Under the pieces are notes generated by a model. The model worked only from the letters and a program-made list of their open reading frames with translations, did not search any database and was not told where the DNA came from. Positions 8,896-17,723 of a stretch of DNA of 64,000 nucleotides are shown here, piece by piece. The position numbers were made by a program, and so were the translations under genes. Every line of letters starts with the position of its first letter. The stretch's first letter is position 1. The stretch is from Nitrosarchaeum sp. (GTDB taxonomy: Archaea > Thermoproteota > Nitrososphaeria > Nitrososphaerales > Nitrosopumilaceae), in NCBI RefSeq assembly GCF_035968265.1, contig NZ_JAVYIM010000004.1:62001-126000 (forward strand), in the 5' to 3' direction.

Positions 8896-10153
8896 ACTTG
8901 GATCTCTTTTTATTTTTATTTGATTTTGAATCTGTTCTTTCTCTATAATTTTTATTTTCTCTTCTAGAATCACTTCCCTCTCTTCTTCTGAAATCTCCAC
9001 CTTCTCTGAATAATTCAGGTTGTCTGGTTTCTCTTTCAGTAGGAGTTTCGTATTTTTTACTAATCTCGTTTACTCTGATGTTTAGTTTTTCTAATAATGT
9101 TTTATTGATGCCTTCTCCATAAACATCAACTCTAGCAGCTATCACAGCCTTTGCAGCGATTGCTCTGGCAATTTTTCCTCTTTGCCATCTGGGTGCTGCG
9201 TGAACCATAGCATGTTGGAACAATAATCCGTGTTTTGGTGGCTGAGCGCCTGTCTTTAATGATCTAAACAATGCTTTTTCCGCACCAATTATTTGAATAG
9301 TACTTGCTGGCATGGATGCTAATTTCTTTAGGCTTCCTGCTTTTCCTAATATTCTAGCACCTACGGCAGCTCCAAGGATTGCTGAAAGATTTGGTGCAAC
9401 AGTTTGCATTTCTAGCTCTACATGCGCTTCTAATTTTTTTCGTAAGTCATGGAAATCCAGAATTTGTTTCGCAATTGATTGCACAATTGCTAAATTGATA
9501 TCTGAAATATCTCCTCCTCTACTTTTTGATGCAAGCAAAGCAATCATGTCTGCTTTTGAATCTGGAAATCCTGCTTCTTCATACACTTTTTTTGTTAATG
9601 ATTCTCGCTTTCCAGCCAAAACAATTTGAGAATATCCATTAATGCTATCAATAATGTTGTCCAGTTCTGGAAAATGCAAACCATACCACTCTCGTAATCT
9701 TGAGCTAAGTCCATTTGCAATTTTATCAATCTCATCTAAAGAATTTATTGCTTGAATTATGTGAAGATCTGGACTCTCAGAAACTTCTGTAACCTTTGAT
9801 GATGACAATCCCATTGCAAATTCTCTTAGCTTTGACAATGCTTCTGAAATGTTTTTTGCAAATCCTGAATCAATAATAATTTGTGGTTTTGTGGACTGAA
9901 TTTCTTCTAATTCTGATTCTTCCATCATTTGTGCATCTATGGAACTTTTTTTCAGTAATGTCATCAATGATTCATCGCTAACTGAAATGCCTCTTTGAAG
10001 AGGACCAAGATAATTCACAAGTTCATTTAATTTTGATTCCTTTTTTTTCACAGAAATATAATCTCGAACTGCATCTTTGAAAGAAAATGCTTTTTCGAGT
10101 TTCTTATCTTTAAAAACTACGATTCCAAATTCTGTTAAGATTACAGAATACAT
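8882..10153 (-). CDS. nop5: Nop5 (Nop56/Nop58 family) C/D box RNP core protein
   Basis: A 423-residue scaffold protein that joins fibrillarin and L7Ae on C/D guide RNAs. The N-terminal domain (about 1-110) binds fibrillarin, a coiled-coil middle follows, and the Nop domain carries NLSAILGAAVGARILGKAGS and IQIIGAEKALFRSLKTG, the RNP-binding signature. After about residue 375 there is an Arg/Lys/Glu-rich tail (FRREGSDSRRENKN), comparable to the KKE/D tails of Nop56/58. A TATA-like TTTTTAAAAGG near 10176-10186 precedes the ATG by the usual spacing. The tail region is read in another frame by the long form of flpA. Confidence 0.95.
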   Translation of the reverse strand: MYSVILTEFGIVVFKDKKLEKAFSFKDAVRDYISVKKKESKLNELVNYLGPLQRGISVSDESLMTLLKKSSIDAQMMEESELEEIQSTKPQIIIDSGFAKNISEALSKLREFAMGLSSSKVTEVSESPDLHIIQAINSLDEIDKIANGLSSRLREWYGLHFPELDNIIDSINGYSQIVLAGKRESLTKKVYEEAGFPDSKADMIALLASKSRGGDISDINLAIVQSIAKQILDFHDLRKKLEAHVELEMQTVAPNLSAILGAAVGARILGKAGSLKKLASMPASTIQIIGAEKALFRSLKTGAQPPKHGLLFQHAMVHAAPRWQRGKIARAIAAKAVIAARVDVYGEGINKTLLEKLNIRVNEISKKYETPTERETRQPELFREGGDFRRREGSDSRRENKNYRERTDSKSNKNKKRSKFERR

Positions 10154-10241
10154 GAATAGTTAATTTCAGGTCTCCTTTTAAAAAGGTACTAAAAACACAG
10201 TGAATCAACTATTATATTCGAAACTACGTACATGATTCAAA

Positions 10242-11153
10242 GTGGAACCCAGCCTGGTTACTTCTATAGGAAAAATTCAGCTAGAAAGACCTGTAATGCT
10301 GGCCTCTGGAATATTGGGTATTTCATTAGATGTCTTTAATCGACTTTATCGTTCAGGTGCCGGGGCAGTCGTAAGTAAATCACTTAGTACAGAGCCATGG
10401 GATGGATATCCAAATCCTACAATATTTGGAGTAAATGGTGGTGGATGGATAAATGCAGTAGGATTGTCAAATCCAGGTGCTCCAAATTTTGCTAAAATGA
10501 TAGAATCTAACAAAGATGTTCCAATAATTATCAGTCTTGTAGGCTCTATTCCTGAAGATTTTTCAACAATGGTTGAACAGTTTAAAAATTCTAAAGTTAT
10601 TGCATATGAATTGAATTTATCATGTCCTCATGTTGCCAAAGTTGGATTAGAAGTAGGTGATGATCCTGAGTTAGTCAAAAAAATTGTTAGTACTATAAAA
10701 AATTCTACCAATGTACCAGTAATTGCTAAGGTAGGACTGGGAACAACTCACTATCTTAATACTGTAAATGCTGCAATTGATTCTGGCATTGATGCAATAA
10801 CTGCAATTAATACCATACGATCTATTGCAATTGATGTTGAAACACAAAGACCAATTCTCAGTAATAAATTTGGTGGACTTTCTGGTACTCCGATTAAACC
10901 CATTGCCTTACGATGTGTTTATGAAATCTCTTCAAAATATGATATTCCTATAATTGGATGTGGTGGAATATCTACATGGGAAGATGCGATTGAATTTATT
11001 TTGGCAGGTGCATCTGCAATTCAAATAGGAAGTGCAATTGGTGATAATTGGATACATGTTTTTGATGATATTAACAAAGGAATGCTTCAATATATGAAAA
11101 GAAAAGGATATTCAAAAATAGATGAGATGATAGGACTTGCAAAGAAATCTTAA
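10242..11153 (+). CDS. pyrD: dihydroorotate dehydrogenase, class 1B catalytic subunit
   Basis: A 303-residue FMN TIM barrel that oxidises dihydroorotate to orotate in pyrimidine synthesis. The catalytic cysteine of class 1 enzymes is C128 in YELNLSCPHV. Lysine in SKSLS and the phosphate-binding GCGGIST plus GASAIQIGSAI are present. Cysteine instead of serine as base and the adjacent pyrK mark it as the NAD-linked 1B type. The start is GTG at 10242; the upstream ATG at 10232 is out of frame. ATTATATTC at 10211-10219 gives leaderless spacing. It overlaps pyrK by 17 bases. Confidence 0.93.
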   Translation: MEPSLVTSIGKIQLERPVMLASGILGISLDVFNRLYRSGAGAVVSKSLSTEPWDGYPNPTIFGVNGGGWINAVGLSNPGAPNFAKMIESNKDVPIIISLVGSIPEDFSTMVEQFKNSKVIAYELNLSCPHVAKVGLEVGDDPELVKKIVSTIKNSTNVPVIAKVGLGTTHYLNTVNAAIDSGIDAITAINTIRSIAIDVETQRPILSNKFGGLSGTPIKPIALRCVYEISSKYDIPIIGCGGISTWEDAIEFILAGASAIQIGSAIGDNWIHVFDDINKGMLQYMKRKGYSKIDEMIGLAKKS

Positions 11154-11949
11154 TCATACAAAAATTTGTGTAATTGAAAAAGTAATTGATGAAACACCTA
11201 CTGTTAGAACTCTGATTTTTTCTGATGATGTAATGTCAAGTGTTCTACCTGGTCAATTTGCAATGGTATGGATACCTGGAATCAATGAATTGCCAATGAG
11301 TGTGATGATTGCTCCAGAGTCTGGTAAAGCTGCTTTCACTGTTAGAAAACACGGTCCCGCATCTACGGGTTTGTTTAATGTTAAGGTAGGCCAGCAAATT
11401 GGTGTCAGAGGACCATATGGAAATTCATTTGATCTAAAACAAGGTAAACTTTTGCTGGTTGGTGGTGGAACTGGATTGGTTCCTATGATGCGATTATTGA
11501 CACACATCAAGCCTAATGACGATGTTACAGTTCTAATTGGTGCAAAATCAAAGAATGAAGTTTTCTTTGAAGACTTGGCAAATAATTTATTGAAAAATAA
11601 TTCTCACCGCGTAATTGTTACTACAGATGATGGGACCTATGGAGAGAAAGGATTTGTTACTAGTATGGTTGAAAAACTTGTCAATGAAATTAGTTTTGAT
11701 GGCATCTATACATGTGGCCCTGAAATAATGATGTACAAAACTGTCCAACTAGCTCATTCTAGAGGATTATTTGTTCAAGCAAGTCTTGAACGTATGATGA
11801 AATGTGGCGTTGGAATTTGTGGAAGTTGTTGTGTTGGAGAAGATTTGGTTTGTAAAGATGGTACAGTGTTTGACGGTGATCATTTAATTTCAAACAAGGA
11901 ATTTGGTCATTTTCATAGGAATAAGGCAGGAATACTAGAAAATTATTAA
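11137..11949 (+). CDS. pyrK: dihydroorotate dehydrogenase electron-transfer subunit
   Basis: A 270-residue ferredoxin-reductase-like protein that passes electrons from PyrD to NAD+. It has an FAD-binding barrel (SSVLPGQFAMVWIPG), an NAD-binding region LLLVGGGTGLVPMMRL and a C-terminal [2Fe-2S] site with C223, C228, C231 and C239 (KCGVGICGSCCVGEDLVCKDG shows the spacing). An extra neighbouring cysteine, C232, makes the exact ligand set uncertain by one residue. The open frame starts at TTG 11137, inside the pyrD end; the true start could be slightly further in. Translation is probably coupled to pyrD. Confidence 0.92.
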   Translation: MQRNLNHTKICVIEKVIDETPTVRTLIFSDDVMSSVLPGQFAMVWIPGINELPMSVMIAPESGKAAFTVRKHGPASTGLFNVKVGQQIGVRGPYGNSFDLKQGKLLLVGGGTGLVPMMRLLTHIKPNDDVTVLIGAKSKNEVFFEDLANNLLKNNSHRVIVTTDDGTYGEKGFVTSMVEKLVNEISFDGIYTCGPEIMMYKTVQLAHSRGLFVQASLERMMKCGVGICGSCCVGEDLVCKDGTVFDGDHLISNKEFGHFHRNKAGILENY

Positions 11950-12001
11950 GTTTGGTCAGCAAGGTTTAAAATAAATCATGAAATTATTGCGTTGAAGAGC
12001 A

Positions 12002-13726
12002 TTGGGTACCCCAAAGATAGTATTAACTGCAGATCGTACATTAATGTCTCCGTATCGTGGTTTATCACTAGCTACGTTTTTCGGATGCGCTCCTGCGGTA
12101 GACCCAAATCGTGACAAGAAAAGTCTTTTGTATAAAATTCTAGGAAATCAAGTTACTCCAAAGATTTTATTTGATTTTATTTGCAATTACATTCCTCATA
12201 CAAATGGTGTAGCTAACTATGCTCCATATGGATTACGAAAAGTAGAGGCAGGTTTACTCCGCGATGGATTTAGACGTGAAGATGTTGTTGTTGCACATCC
12301 TGATCACATTGAAAAATTCATTGGACCTGATACACAAGTTGTTGGTACATATGAAATGGATCCGTTAGGAATGGGTCCTGTTACAATGACTTTCACATAT
12401 GGACGAAAACAAACTTCCTATGATGAATTTTACAATACGGAATTACATCAACGAATCAAAGCTGCAAAACTAAAGACAGGAAGTAAAGCTAAAGTTATTT
12501 CTGGTGCTTCCGGTACTTGGCAATACAACTATGATCCAGAAAAAATCGAAGAATTTGGTATCTATGCTATATTGGAAGGAGAACTTGGTGGTATTGCACC
12601 GGAAATTGACGGACATGCTGGTAGATTTTTCAATTATCTAATTAATGGCGACTTTGAAAATATGGATCCATTTAGAAAACGTAGTGACTTTAAAGTAAAC
12701 ATAAAAGAATTTGAGAGAAATGGGAAAAAAATTCATGGAAGATTTGTAAATTTTTGGGATAGACCAGATTTAGATGAAATCCCTGAAATTGTAGAACCAA
12801 GTATGCATGGAATGGTTGAAGTGATGCGAGGATGTGGTAGAGGCTGTAAATTCTGTGATGTTACATTAAGATCATTAAGATACTATTCACCAGAAAAAGT
12901 TAAACGTGAAATTGAAGTCAACATCAAAAAAGGCGGTGCAAAATCTGCCTGGATTCACAGTGATGATATTTTTGTATATGGAATGGATCCTCGAACTGCT
13001 AAAGGAATGGAGCCAAACAGAGAAGCTCTGGAAGAACTATTTACTGCTATCATGTCAACCGGTGTAGGCCATACAAACCCAACTCATGGTACTTTAGCAG
13101 GTGCAATAGCTGATGAAAAATTAATTCCAAACCTTTCACGAATAATCAAATCCAGTCCTGATAACATGATTGGAATTCAAGCTGGTTTTGAAACAGGAAG
13201 TTTACGATTAATTGGAAAATATGCTGACAGAAAACTTGCTCCATACGATCCAAGTGAATGGCATTGGGTAGTAAAAGAAGGTGTAAAAACTCTGAATAAG
13301 GATTATTGGATTCCTGCATTTACTTTGATTATGGGACTAGATAATGATGAACAACCAGAAGATTCTTGGGATACTATTCGTTTAATCACCGAATTAGAAC
13401 ATGAACAACCAGACTCGATGTTTACTGCCACAGCGCTTACCTTTGTTCCAATAGGATTATTAGAAAAATCTGATTTCTTCAACATTGGAAATGAAATGAC
13501 ACCTGCACAACTAGGTGTACTCTATAAAACTTGGCAACATAATTTCAAGTATGGAATTCAGAAATTCATGACAAAAACTGGTGCTAAAGGACCACAGCGA
13601 TATTTCTTTAACGCAATTGCAAGATCCTTGGGAGGTATTCCTTTAGGTGCAATGGAAAGATATGCACGTCATAAAAGTAAAGAGCATGAACACGTCATTG
13701 AAACTATAAAGACAAAATACTGGTAA
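12002..13726 (+). CDS. radical SAM protein of unknown substrate
   Basis: A 574-residue protein with a radical SAM 4Fe-4S motif CGRGCKFC (C278, C282, C285). The N-terminal 260 residues look like a Rossmann region of the B12-binding type found upstream of many radical SAM domains (RKVEAGLLRDGF, VVVAHPDHIEKFIG), but the usual cobalamin DxHxxG motif is not evident. The C-terminal region (GIQAGFETGS, FTLIMGLDNDE) matches the Elp3/MiaB-like radical SAM barrel. Related genes occur across archaea without known reaction. The start is taken as TTG at 12002. The substrate cannot be inferred. Confidence 0.78.
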   Translation: MGTPKIVLTADRTLMSPYRGLSLATFFGCAPAVDPNRDKKSLLYKILGNQVTPKILFDFICNYIPHTNGVANYAPYGLRKVEAGLLRDGFRREDVVVAHPDHIEKFIGPDTQVVGTYEMDPLGMGPVTMTFTYGRKQTSYDEFYNTELHQRIKAAKLKTGSKAKVISGASGTWQYNYDPEKIEEFGIYAILEGELGGIAPEIDGHAGRFFNYLINGDFENMDPFRKRSDFKVNIKEFERNGKKIHGRFVNFWDRPDLDEIPEIVEPSMHGMVEVMRGCGRGCKFCDVTLRSLRYYSPEKVKREIEVNIKKGGAKSAWIHSDDIFVYGMDPRTAKGMEPNREALEELFTAIMSTGVGHTNPTHGTLAGAIADEKLIPNLSRIIKSSPDNMIGIQAGFETGSLRLIGKYADRKLAPYDPSEWHWVVKEGVKTLNKDYWIPAFTLIMGLDNDEQPEDSWDTIRLITELEHEQPDSMFTATALTFVPIGLLEKSDFFNIGNEMTPAQLGVLYKTWQHNFKYGIQKFMTKTGAKGPQRYFFNAIARSLGGIPLGAMERYARHKSKEHEHVIETIKTKYW

Positions 13727-13767
13727 TCATACAAATACATAAATTTGCTATTTTAGATGATTAAATT

Positions 13768-13950
13768 ATGGCAACTCACGGTTCACTTACCAAAGCAGGT
13801 AAAGTAAGAGGACAGACTCCTAAAGTTGAAGGAAGAAAGATTGTCGGTACAAACTCTAGTCTTAGAAATAAGAGTAACTTCAAAAAACGATTTGAATTAG
13901 GTAGATTTCCAGGACAAAATAAGCCTGGACAAAGAAGAAAGAGACGTTAG
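13768..13950 (+). CDS. rps30e: small ribosomal subunit protein eS30 (S30e)
   Basis: A 60-residue, very basic protein with the eS30 hallmarks HGSLTKAGKVRGQTPKVE near the N-terminus and a Lys/Arg-rich end (GQNKPGQRRKRR). eS30 sits near the decoding site of the 30S subunit. The start is ATG at 13768. It is a single gene between the radical SAM gene and radA, with a short AT-rich promoter region upstream. Confidence 0.95.
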   Translation: MATHGSLTKAGKVRGQTPKVEGRKIVGTNSSLRNKSNFKKRFELGRFPGQNKPGQRRKRR

Positions 13951-14012
13951 CGCAAAATTGTTACAAGTTATCTTTTTGTGATCATTTTCAAAACAGATTC
14001 TGTAGATCCCAC

Positions 14013-14109
14013 CCGACGACTTTTGACAGAGAGAATTTCCGACGAAGACTTGACAGAACCTCAAAACAATAACGTTATAAAGTACTAGTACCGTACCATA
14101 CAGTATGGT
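14013..14109 (+). promoter_or_regulatory. radA promoter with palindromes and a direct repeat
   Basis: A TATA-like CGTTATAAAG at 14073-14081 lies about 26 bases before the radA ATG at 14105. Between them is a 10-base palindrome GTACTAGTAC (14082-14091), and the start codon itself lies in a perfect inverted repeat ACCATAC-A-GTATGGT (14095-14109). Upstream, CCGACGA..TTGACAGA occurs twice as an imperfect direct repeat (14013-14030 and 14039-14057). These are candidate operator sites; no regulator is identified. Confidence 0.5.
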
Positions 14110-15280
14110 AGAAGATTTAAGATTAGATAGTTTGGAGGGCGTAGGTCCTGTAACTACTAGAAAATTATCCGACGCAGGAGTACACAATGTTATGGATCTT
14201 ATCGTAAGAGGTCCTGTGGAAATTGCAGAAATAACTGGAATGGAAAAAGACACTGCAGAAAAAATTGTAAACAAAGCAAGACAACATCTCGTTGAAACTG
14301 GGTTGATCTCCAGAGACTTTGTTACTGCAACTGAAGTATACAAACGCAGACAAGATATTGGTAAAATTACAACTGGTACTAACTGTCTTGACACATTATT
14401 TGATGGAGGTGTTGAAACACAAGCTCTTACAGAAGTTTATGGTGAATTTGGTTCAGGTAAAACTCAATTTGCACATACCCTAGCTGTAATGGTTCAAAAA
14501 CCAAAAACAGAAGGTGGATTGGATGGTGGTGTTTTGTATATTGATACAGAAAATACTTTCAGACCCGAAAGAATAGTATCTATTGCACAAGCACATGAAA
14601 TGGATCCAGAAAAAGTTCTTGACAGAATAATTGTAGCACGTGCATATAACAGCGCACATCAAACATTGATTCTAGAAGAAGCTGGTCCTATAATAGAAGA
14701 AAACAATATTCGACTAATCGTTGCAGATTCTGCAGTTGGATTGTTCCGTGCTGAGTATCTTGGTAGAGGAACATTGTCAAATAGACAACAAAAACTAAAT
14801 CATTTTGTTCACATGTTGTCTAGAATTGCAGAAACTTACAATTGTGCTGCAATTGCCACAAATCAAGTAATGGCATCTCCTGATGTTTTCTTTGGTGATC
14901 CAACTCGACCAATAGGTGGAAACGTAGTTGCACACACAAGTACATACAGAATATACTTTAAGAAATCAGGCAAGAAACGAATCGCACGAATGGTAGACAG
15001 TCCACATCATCCAGAAGAAGAAGTAATCTTTGCATTGGGTGAAGCGGGAGTGATGGATCTGGAAGATACAGAGAAAAAGCCAGGTAAAAAGACAGCCAAA
15101 AAAGCAACTAAAAAAGAGAAAGAATCAGAACCCGAAACAACTGAATCTATTACTGATTCTACTGTAGATTCTGCACCTGAAACCTTGGTTGAATCTACAT
15201 CTGGAACTGCAGAACTAGAAATGGTTCAAGCAACCGAAGATCTTGATTCTGATGATGATTTAGAGTCATTAGAAGAGTAA
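14105..15280 (+). CDS. radA: DNA repair and recombination protein RadA
   Basis: This is the archaeal RecA/Rad51 recombinase, which forms filaments on single-stranded DNA and drives strand exchange. An N-terminal helix-hairpin-helix domain (1-65, SLEGVGPVTTRKLSDAG) is followed by a linker with FVTATEVY, the Walker A GEFGSGKT at 113-120, Walker B LIVADSAVGLF, and loop regions near VMASPDVFFGDP. The core ends near residue 318. The usual RadA is about 320-325 residues, but this one continues for about 74 residues as a Lys-rich patch (KKPGKKTAKKATKKEK) and then a Glu/Asp/Ser/Thr-rich tail. The tail is unusual and of unknown purpose. Confidence 0.97.
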   Translation: MVEDLRLDSLEGVGPVTTRKLSDAGVHNVMDLIVRGPVEIAEITGMEKDTAEKIVNKARQHLVETGLISRDFVTATEVYKRRQDIGKITTGTNCLDTLFDGGVETQALTEVYGEFGSGKTQFAHTLAVMVQKPKTEGGLDGGVLYIDTENTFRPERIVSIAQAHEMDPEKVLDRIIVARAYNSAHQTLILEEAGPIIEENNIRLIVADSAVGLFRAEYLGRGTLSNRQQKLNHFVHMLSRIAETYNCAAIATNQVMASPDVFFGDPTRPIGGNVVAHTSTYRIYFKKSGKKRIARMVDSPHHPEEEVIFALGEAGVMDLEDTEKKPGKKTAKKATKKEKESEPETTESITDSTVDSAPETLVESTSGTAELEMVQATEDLDSDDDLESLEE

Positions 15281-15305
15281 TCTTCTCTTTTTTATTTTAT
15301 TTTCA
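15281..15305 (+). terminator. T-rich terminator after radA
   Basis: Directly after the radA stop is a run TCTTCTCTTTTTTATTTTATTTTC, typical of oligo-T archaeal termination without a hairpin. A second T-rich run follows to about 15330. Confidence 0.5.
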
Positions 15306-15407
15306 AAAATTTTATTTTATTTTTGTTTTAAAAATTAAGCCTCGATTAAATTATAATATTATAACAGAGCCTTAATTGTTGAATATGAGAGGTATCGTGA
15401 AAGTATA

Positions 15408-16469
15408 ATGACTGATCTTTATCGTTTGTTACCTGAAGAAATGGAAAAATTGGTAATGGATATAGGACAGCCACGATATAGAGCAGATCAAATACTTTAC
15501 CCCTTATATTATAAATTTCCAAAAAATATCTCAGATTTAAAACAGCTACCTACTGCAATGCGAGATAAATTAATTGCAGATGGATACACAATTGGCTCTG
15601 CAACTGAAACTCATAGAATAGTAAGTGATGACGGTGATACCACAAAACTACTACTTAATCTAACAGATGGAACTCCCGTTGAAACAGTTCTCATACAATA
15701 TGAACCAACAAAGATTGGTGGTCATCCTAGATCTACCATTTGTGTTTCAACTCAGGTTGGATGTGCAATGGGCTGCATTTTTTGTGCAACTGGGCAAATG
15801 GGTTTTGAGCGAAATCTAAAAGCAGAAGAGATTGTAGCACAAGTAATTCACTTTGCAAATTTACTTCAGCAACGAGGTCAACATATAACAAATTTAGTCT
15901 TTATGGGAATGGGTGAACCTCTAGCAAATTACGATGAAACAATTCGTGCAGTTCGTTTACTTACACATCCACGGGGTTTTGGAATTGGACAGAGAAACAT
16001 CACAATCTCTACTATTGGAATAATATCTGGTATTGACAAACTTGCAGAAGAAGATCTTCAAATCGGACTTGCAATATCATTACATGCACCAAATGATGAA
16101 TTACGCAAACAATTAGTTCCTACAGCTGGACCTCATTCAGTAAATGAATTAGTTGCAGCAGGAAAACGCTACTTTAAGCGAACTGGACGACGTGTTACCT
16201 TTGAATATGCTTTAATTGAAAACATTAACGATTCACAAGAAATAGCAAAGGAACTTGCACTTCTTTTAGAGGGAAATGGCTCTCATGTTAATCTAATTCC
16301 AATAAATTCAACAGCTGGAAATTTTCAGCGTCCATCAAAAAAGAGTATACTTGAATTTGAAAGAATATTGCTAAAATCTAATGTAAATTGTACAGTGAGA
16401 GTTGAGAAGGGATCTGAAATTTCAGCTGCATGTGGACAGCTGAGAACCGACATTATCTCTAATGCATGA
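15408..16469 (+). CDS. rlmN: RlmN-type 23S rRNA (adenine2503-C2)-methyltransferase
   Basis: A 353-residue radical SAM methylase. The cluster motif is CAMGCIFC (C119, C123, C126). Both methyl-transfer cysteines of RlmN are present: C112 in ICVSTQVGC, seven residues before the cluster, and C342 in SAACGQL near the C-terminus. FMGMGEPLANYD and the asparagine/serine-rich VNLIPINSTAG are family features. RlmN makes m2A2503 in bacterial 23S rRNA and m2A37 in some tRNAs. It is mainly a bacterial family, so transfer into this lineage is likely (inference). A TATA-like AATTATAATATTATAA at about 15348-15363 precedes a short leader. Confidence 0.93.
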   Translation: MTDLYRLLPEEMEKLVMDIGQPRYRADQILYPLYYKFPKNISDLKQLPTAMRDKLIADGYTIGSATETHRIVSDDGDTTKLLLNLTDGTPVETVLIQYEPTKIGGHPRSTICVSTQVGCAMGCIFCATGQMGFERNLKAEEIVAQVIHFANLLQQRGQHITNLVFMGMGEPLANYDETIRAVRLLTHPRGFGIGQRNITISTIGIISGIDKLAEEDLQIGLAISLHAPNDELRKQLVPTAGPHSVNELVAAGKRYFKRTGRRVTFEYALIENINDSQEIAKELALLLEGNGSHVNLIPINSTAGNFQRPSKKSILEFERILLKSNVNCTVRVEKGSEISAACGQLRTDIISNA

Positions 16470-16512
16470 CTAGAAACTGTTAAAATAGGGTCGCTGGGGA
16501 ATCTACTCAGAT

Positions 16513-16812
16513 ATGGCAACTAAGAAATCTCATGGTCGTTCACACGGATTTAAGCACAAAGCAAGATCTGTGATGACTAAAACTGCTCCTAGAGGCGTAT
16601 CATTCTTACTTAGAGAATATCATGAAGGAGAACAAGCACTTGTAATTATAGATCCTAGACAACACAAAGGTTTGCCTCATAGACGCTATCATGGAAAAGT
16701 AGGTAACATTACCCATGTAGGCAGACGTGCTATTACTCTAGATGTAAAATTAGGGAATAAAACAAAAACCTTAATCACAAGATTAGACCATATCAAACCA
16801 TTCGGTGTATAA
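16513..16812 (+). CDS. rpl21e: large ribosomal subunit protein eL21 (L21e)
   Basis: A 99-residue basic protein with the L21e signature KSHGRSHGFKHKARSV, HKGLPHRRYHGKVGNI and ITRLDHIKPF. It begins a tight plus-strand operon: rpl21e, rpoF (two bases later), a DUF655 gene, rsmA and an HemK-like methylase, an arrangement commonly seen in archaea. TTAAAATAGGG around 16480-16489 is the likely TATA box. Confidence 0.96.
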   Translation: MATKKSHGRSHGFKHKARSVMTKTAPRGVSFLLREYHEGEQALVIIDPRQHKGLPHRRYHGKVGNITHVGRRAITLDVKLGNKTKTLITRLDHIKPFGV

Positions 16813-16814
16813 TC

Positions 16815-17138
16815 ATGGAAGAGATAAAAAAGAAACAAAGCATTTCTCTATCAGAAGTTAAAGAGATTTTAGGTAAAGTTGATGTTGAAGAAATGGATCA
16901 AATTCAACGTTGGACATATGACTATGTCTCAAAATTTGTTAGCATTGATCCAAAAGATGCTAAAGAAATGAAGAAACAACTAATGAAAGATTGTGATTTA
17001 ACTGAGGAAGAAGCAGTAGAAATTGTAAATATTAGACCAACTAGTTTGGCTGAACTACGTTCATTTACATTTGGTTGGAAGAAACTTATTCTTGCTGAAA
17101 CCCTAGAAAAAATGCTCAAGATAATCAAGGGGAACTAA
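16815..17138 (+). CDS. rpoF: RNA polymerase subunit Rpo4 (RpoF)
   Basis: A 107-residue helical protein of the Rpb4/RpoF family, which with Rpo7 forms the polymerase stalk. Recognisable are SLSEVKEILGKV, a central LTEEEAVEIVNIRPTSLAEL that matches the HRDC-like domain, and an Ile/Leu-rich end. It follows rpl21e by two bases, the usual archaeal gene order. Its partner rpo7 is not in the window. Confidence 0.93.
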   Translation: MEEIKKKQSISLSEVKEILGKVDVEEMDQIQRWTYDYVSKFVSIDPKDAKEMKKQLMKDCDLTEEEAVEIVNIRPTSLAELRSFTFGWKKLILAETLEKMLKIIKGN

Positions 17139-17156
17139 GTTTCAAGGAGATTTATT

Positions 17157-17723
17157 TTGCACAGGGCACAATCCCCTCCTAGAAAATATGAGGAATATGC
17201 ATATGTCTTAGATTTTAATCCACGCGGTAAATCATCTACAGTACGTGGACGTGACGGAATTATTATCACTGCAATTGGTGAGGATAGACTTACTTTACTT
17301 GAAGTTCTTGGTGTTCCAAATTCAGCATTTGATGTGGGAGAAAGAATCTACATTGGAAAAGAGGGAAGAACAAAAGTTCTTTCAGTTTTAGGAAAGCTAG
17401 AATATGAACACATTTCGTCATCTGCTCAAAGTGAATTACGGGGAGTAGTTGAAAACATTGTTACTCACAATGAAACTAGATTTGTAGATTATCTTAACAA
17501 TGCAAGACCATTGACTCCTAGAATTCATGCACTGGAATTAATTCCAGGAATTGGAAAAACATACATGAAAACAATGCTAGAAGAAAGAGAAAAGAGAGCA
17601 TTTGAAAGTTATGCTGATTTGCAGGAGCGTGTGGGATTCAAAGAACCAATCAAACATATCTCAGAGAGAATCATGGATGAAATCACTGGTGAAAGTAGAA
17701 TGAATCTCTTTGTCAAAAAATGA
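17157..17723 (+). CDS. DUF655 family RNA-binding protein
   Basis: A 188-residue member of the archaeal DUF655 family. It has an N-terminal OB/S1-like region (YEEYAYVLDFNPRG, GERIYIGKEGRTK) and a helix-hairpin-helix-like C-terminal part (ALELIPGIGKTYMKTML). The family is conserved next to rpoF and ksgA in many archaea and is thought to be linked to translation or ribosome assembly, but no activity is established. The start is TTG at 17157, 18 bases after rpoF. The stop overlaps the rsmA start by four bases. Confidence 0.87.
   Translation: MHRAQSPPRKYEEYAYVLDFNPRGKSSTVRGRDGIIITAIGEDRLTLLEVLGVPNSAFDVGERIYIGKEGRTKVLSVLGKLEYEHISSSAQSELRGVVENIVTHNETRFVDYLNNARPLTPRIHALELIPGIGKTYMKTMLEEREKRAFESYADLQERVGFKEPIKHISERIMDEITGESRMNLFVKK

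Noticed and set aside
13897-14394. Reverse-strand 165-residue frame over the radA start
   Set aside because: It covers the radA promoter and N-terminal domain in antisense and resembles no protein.
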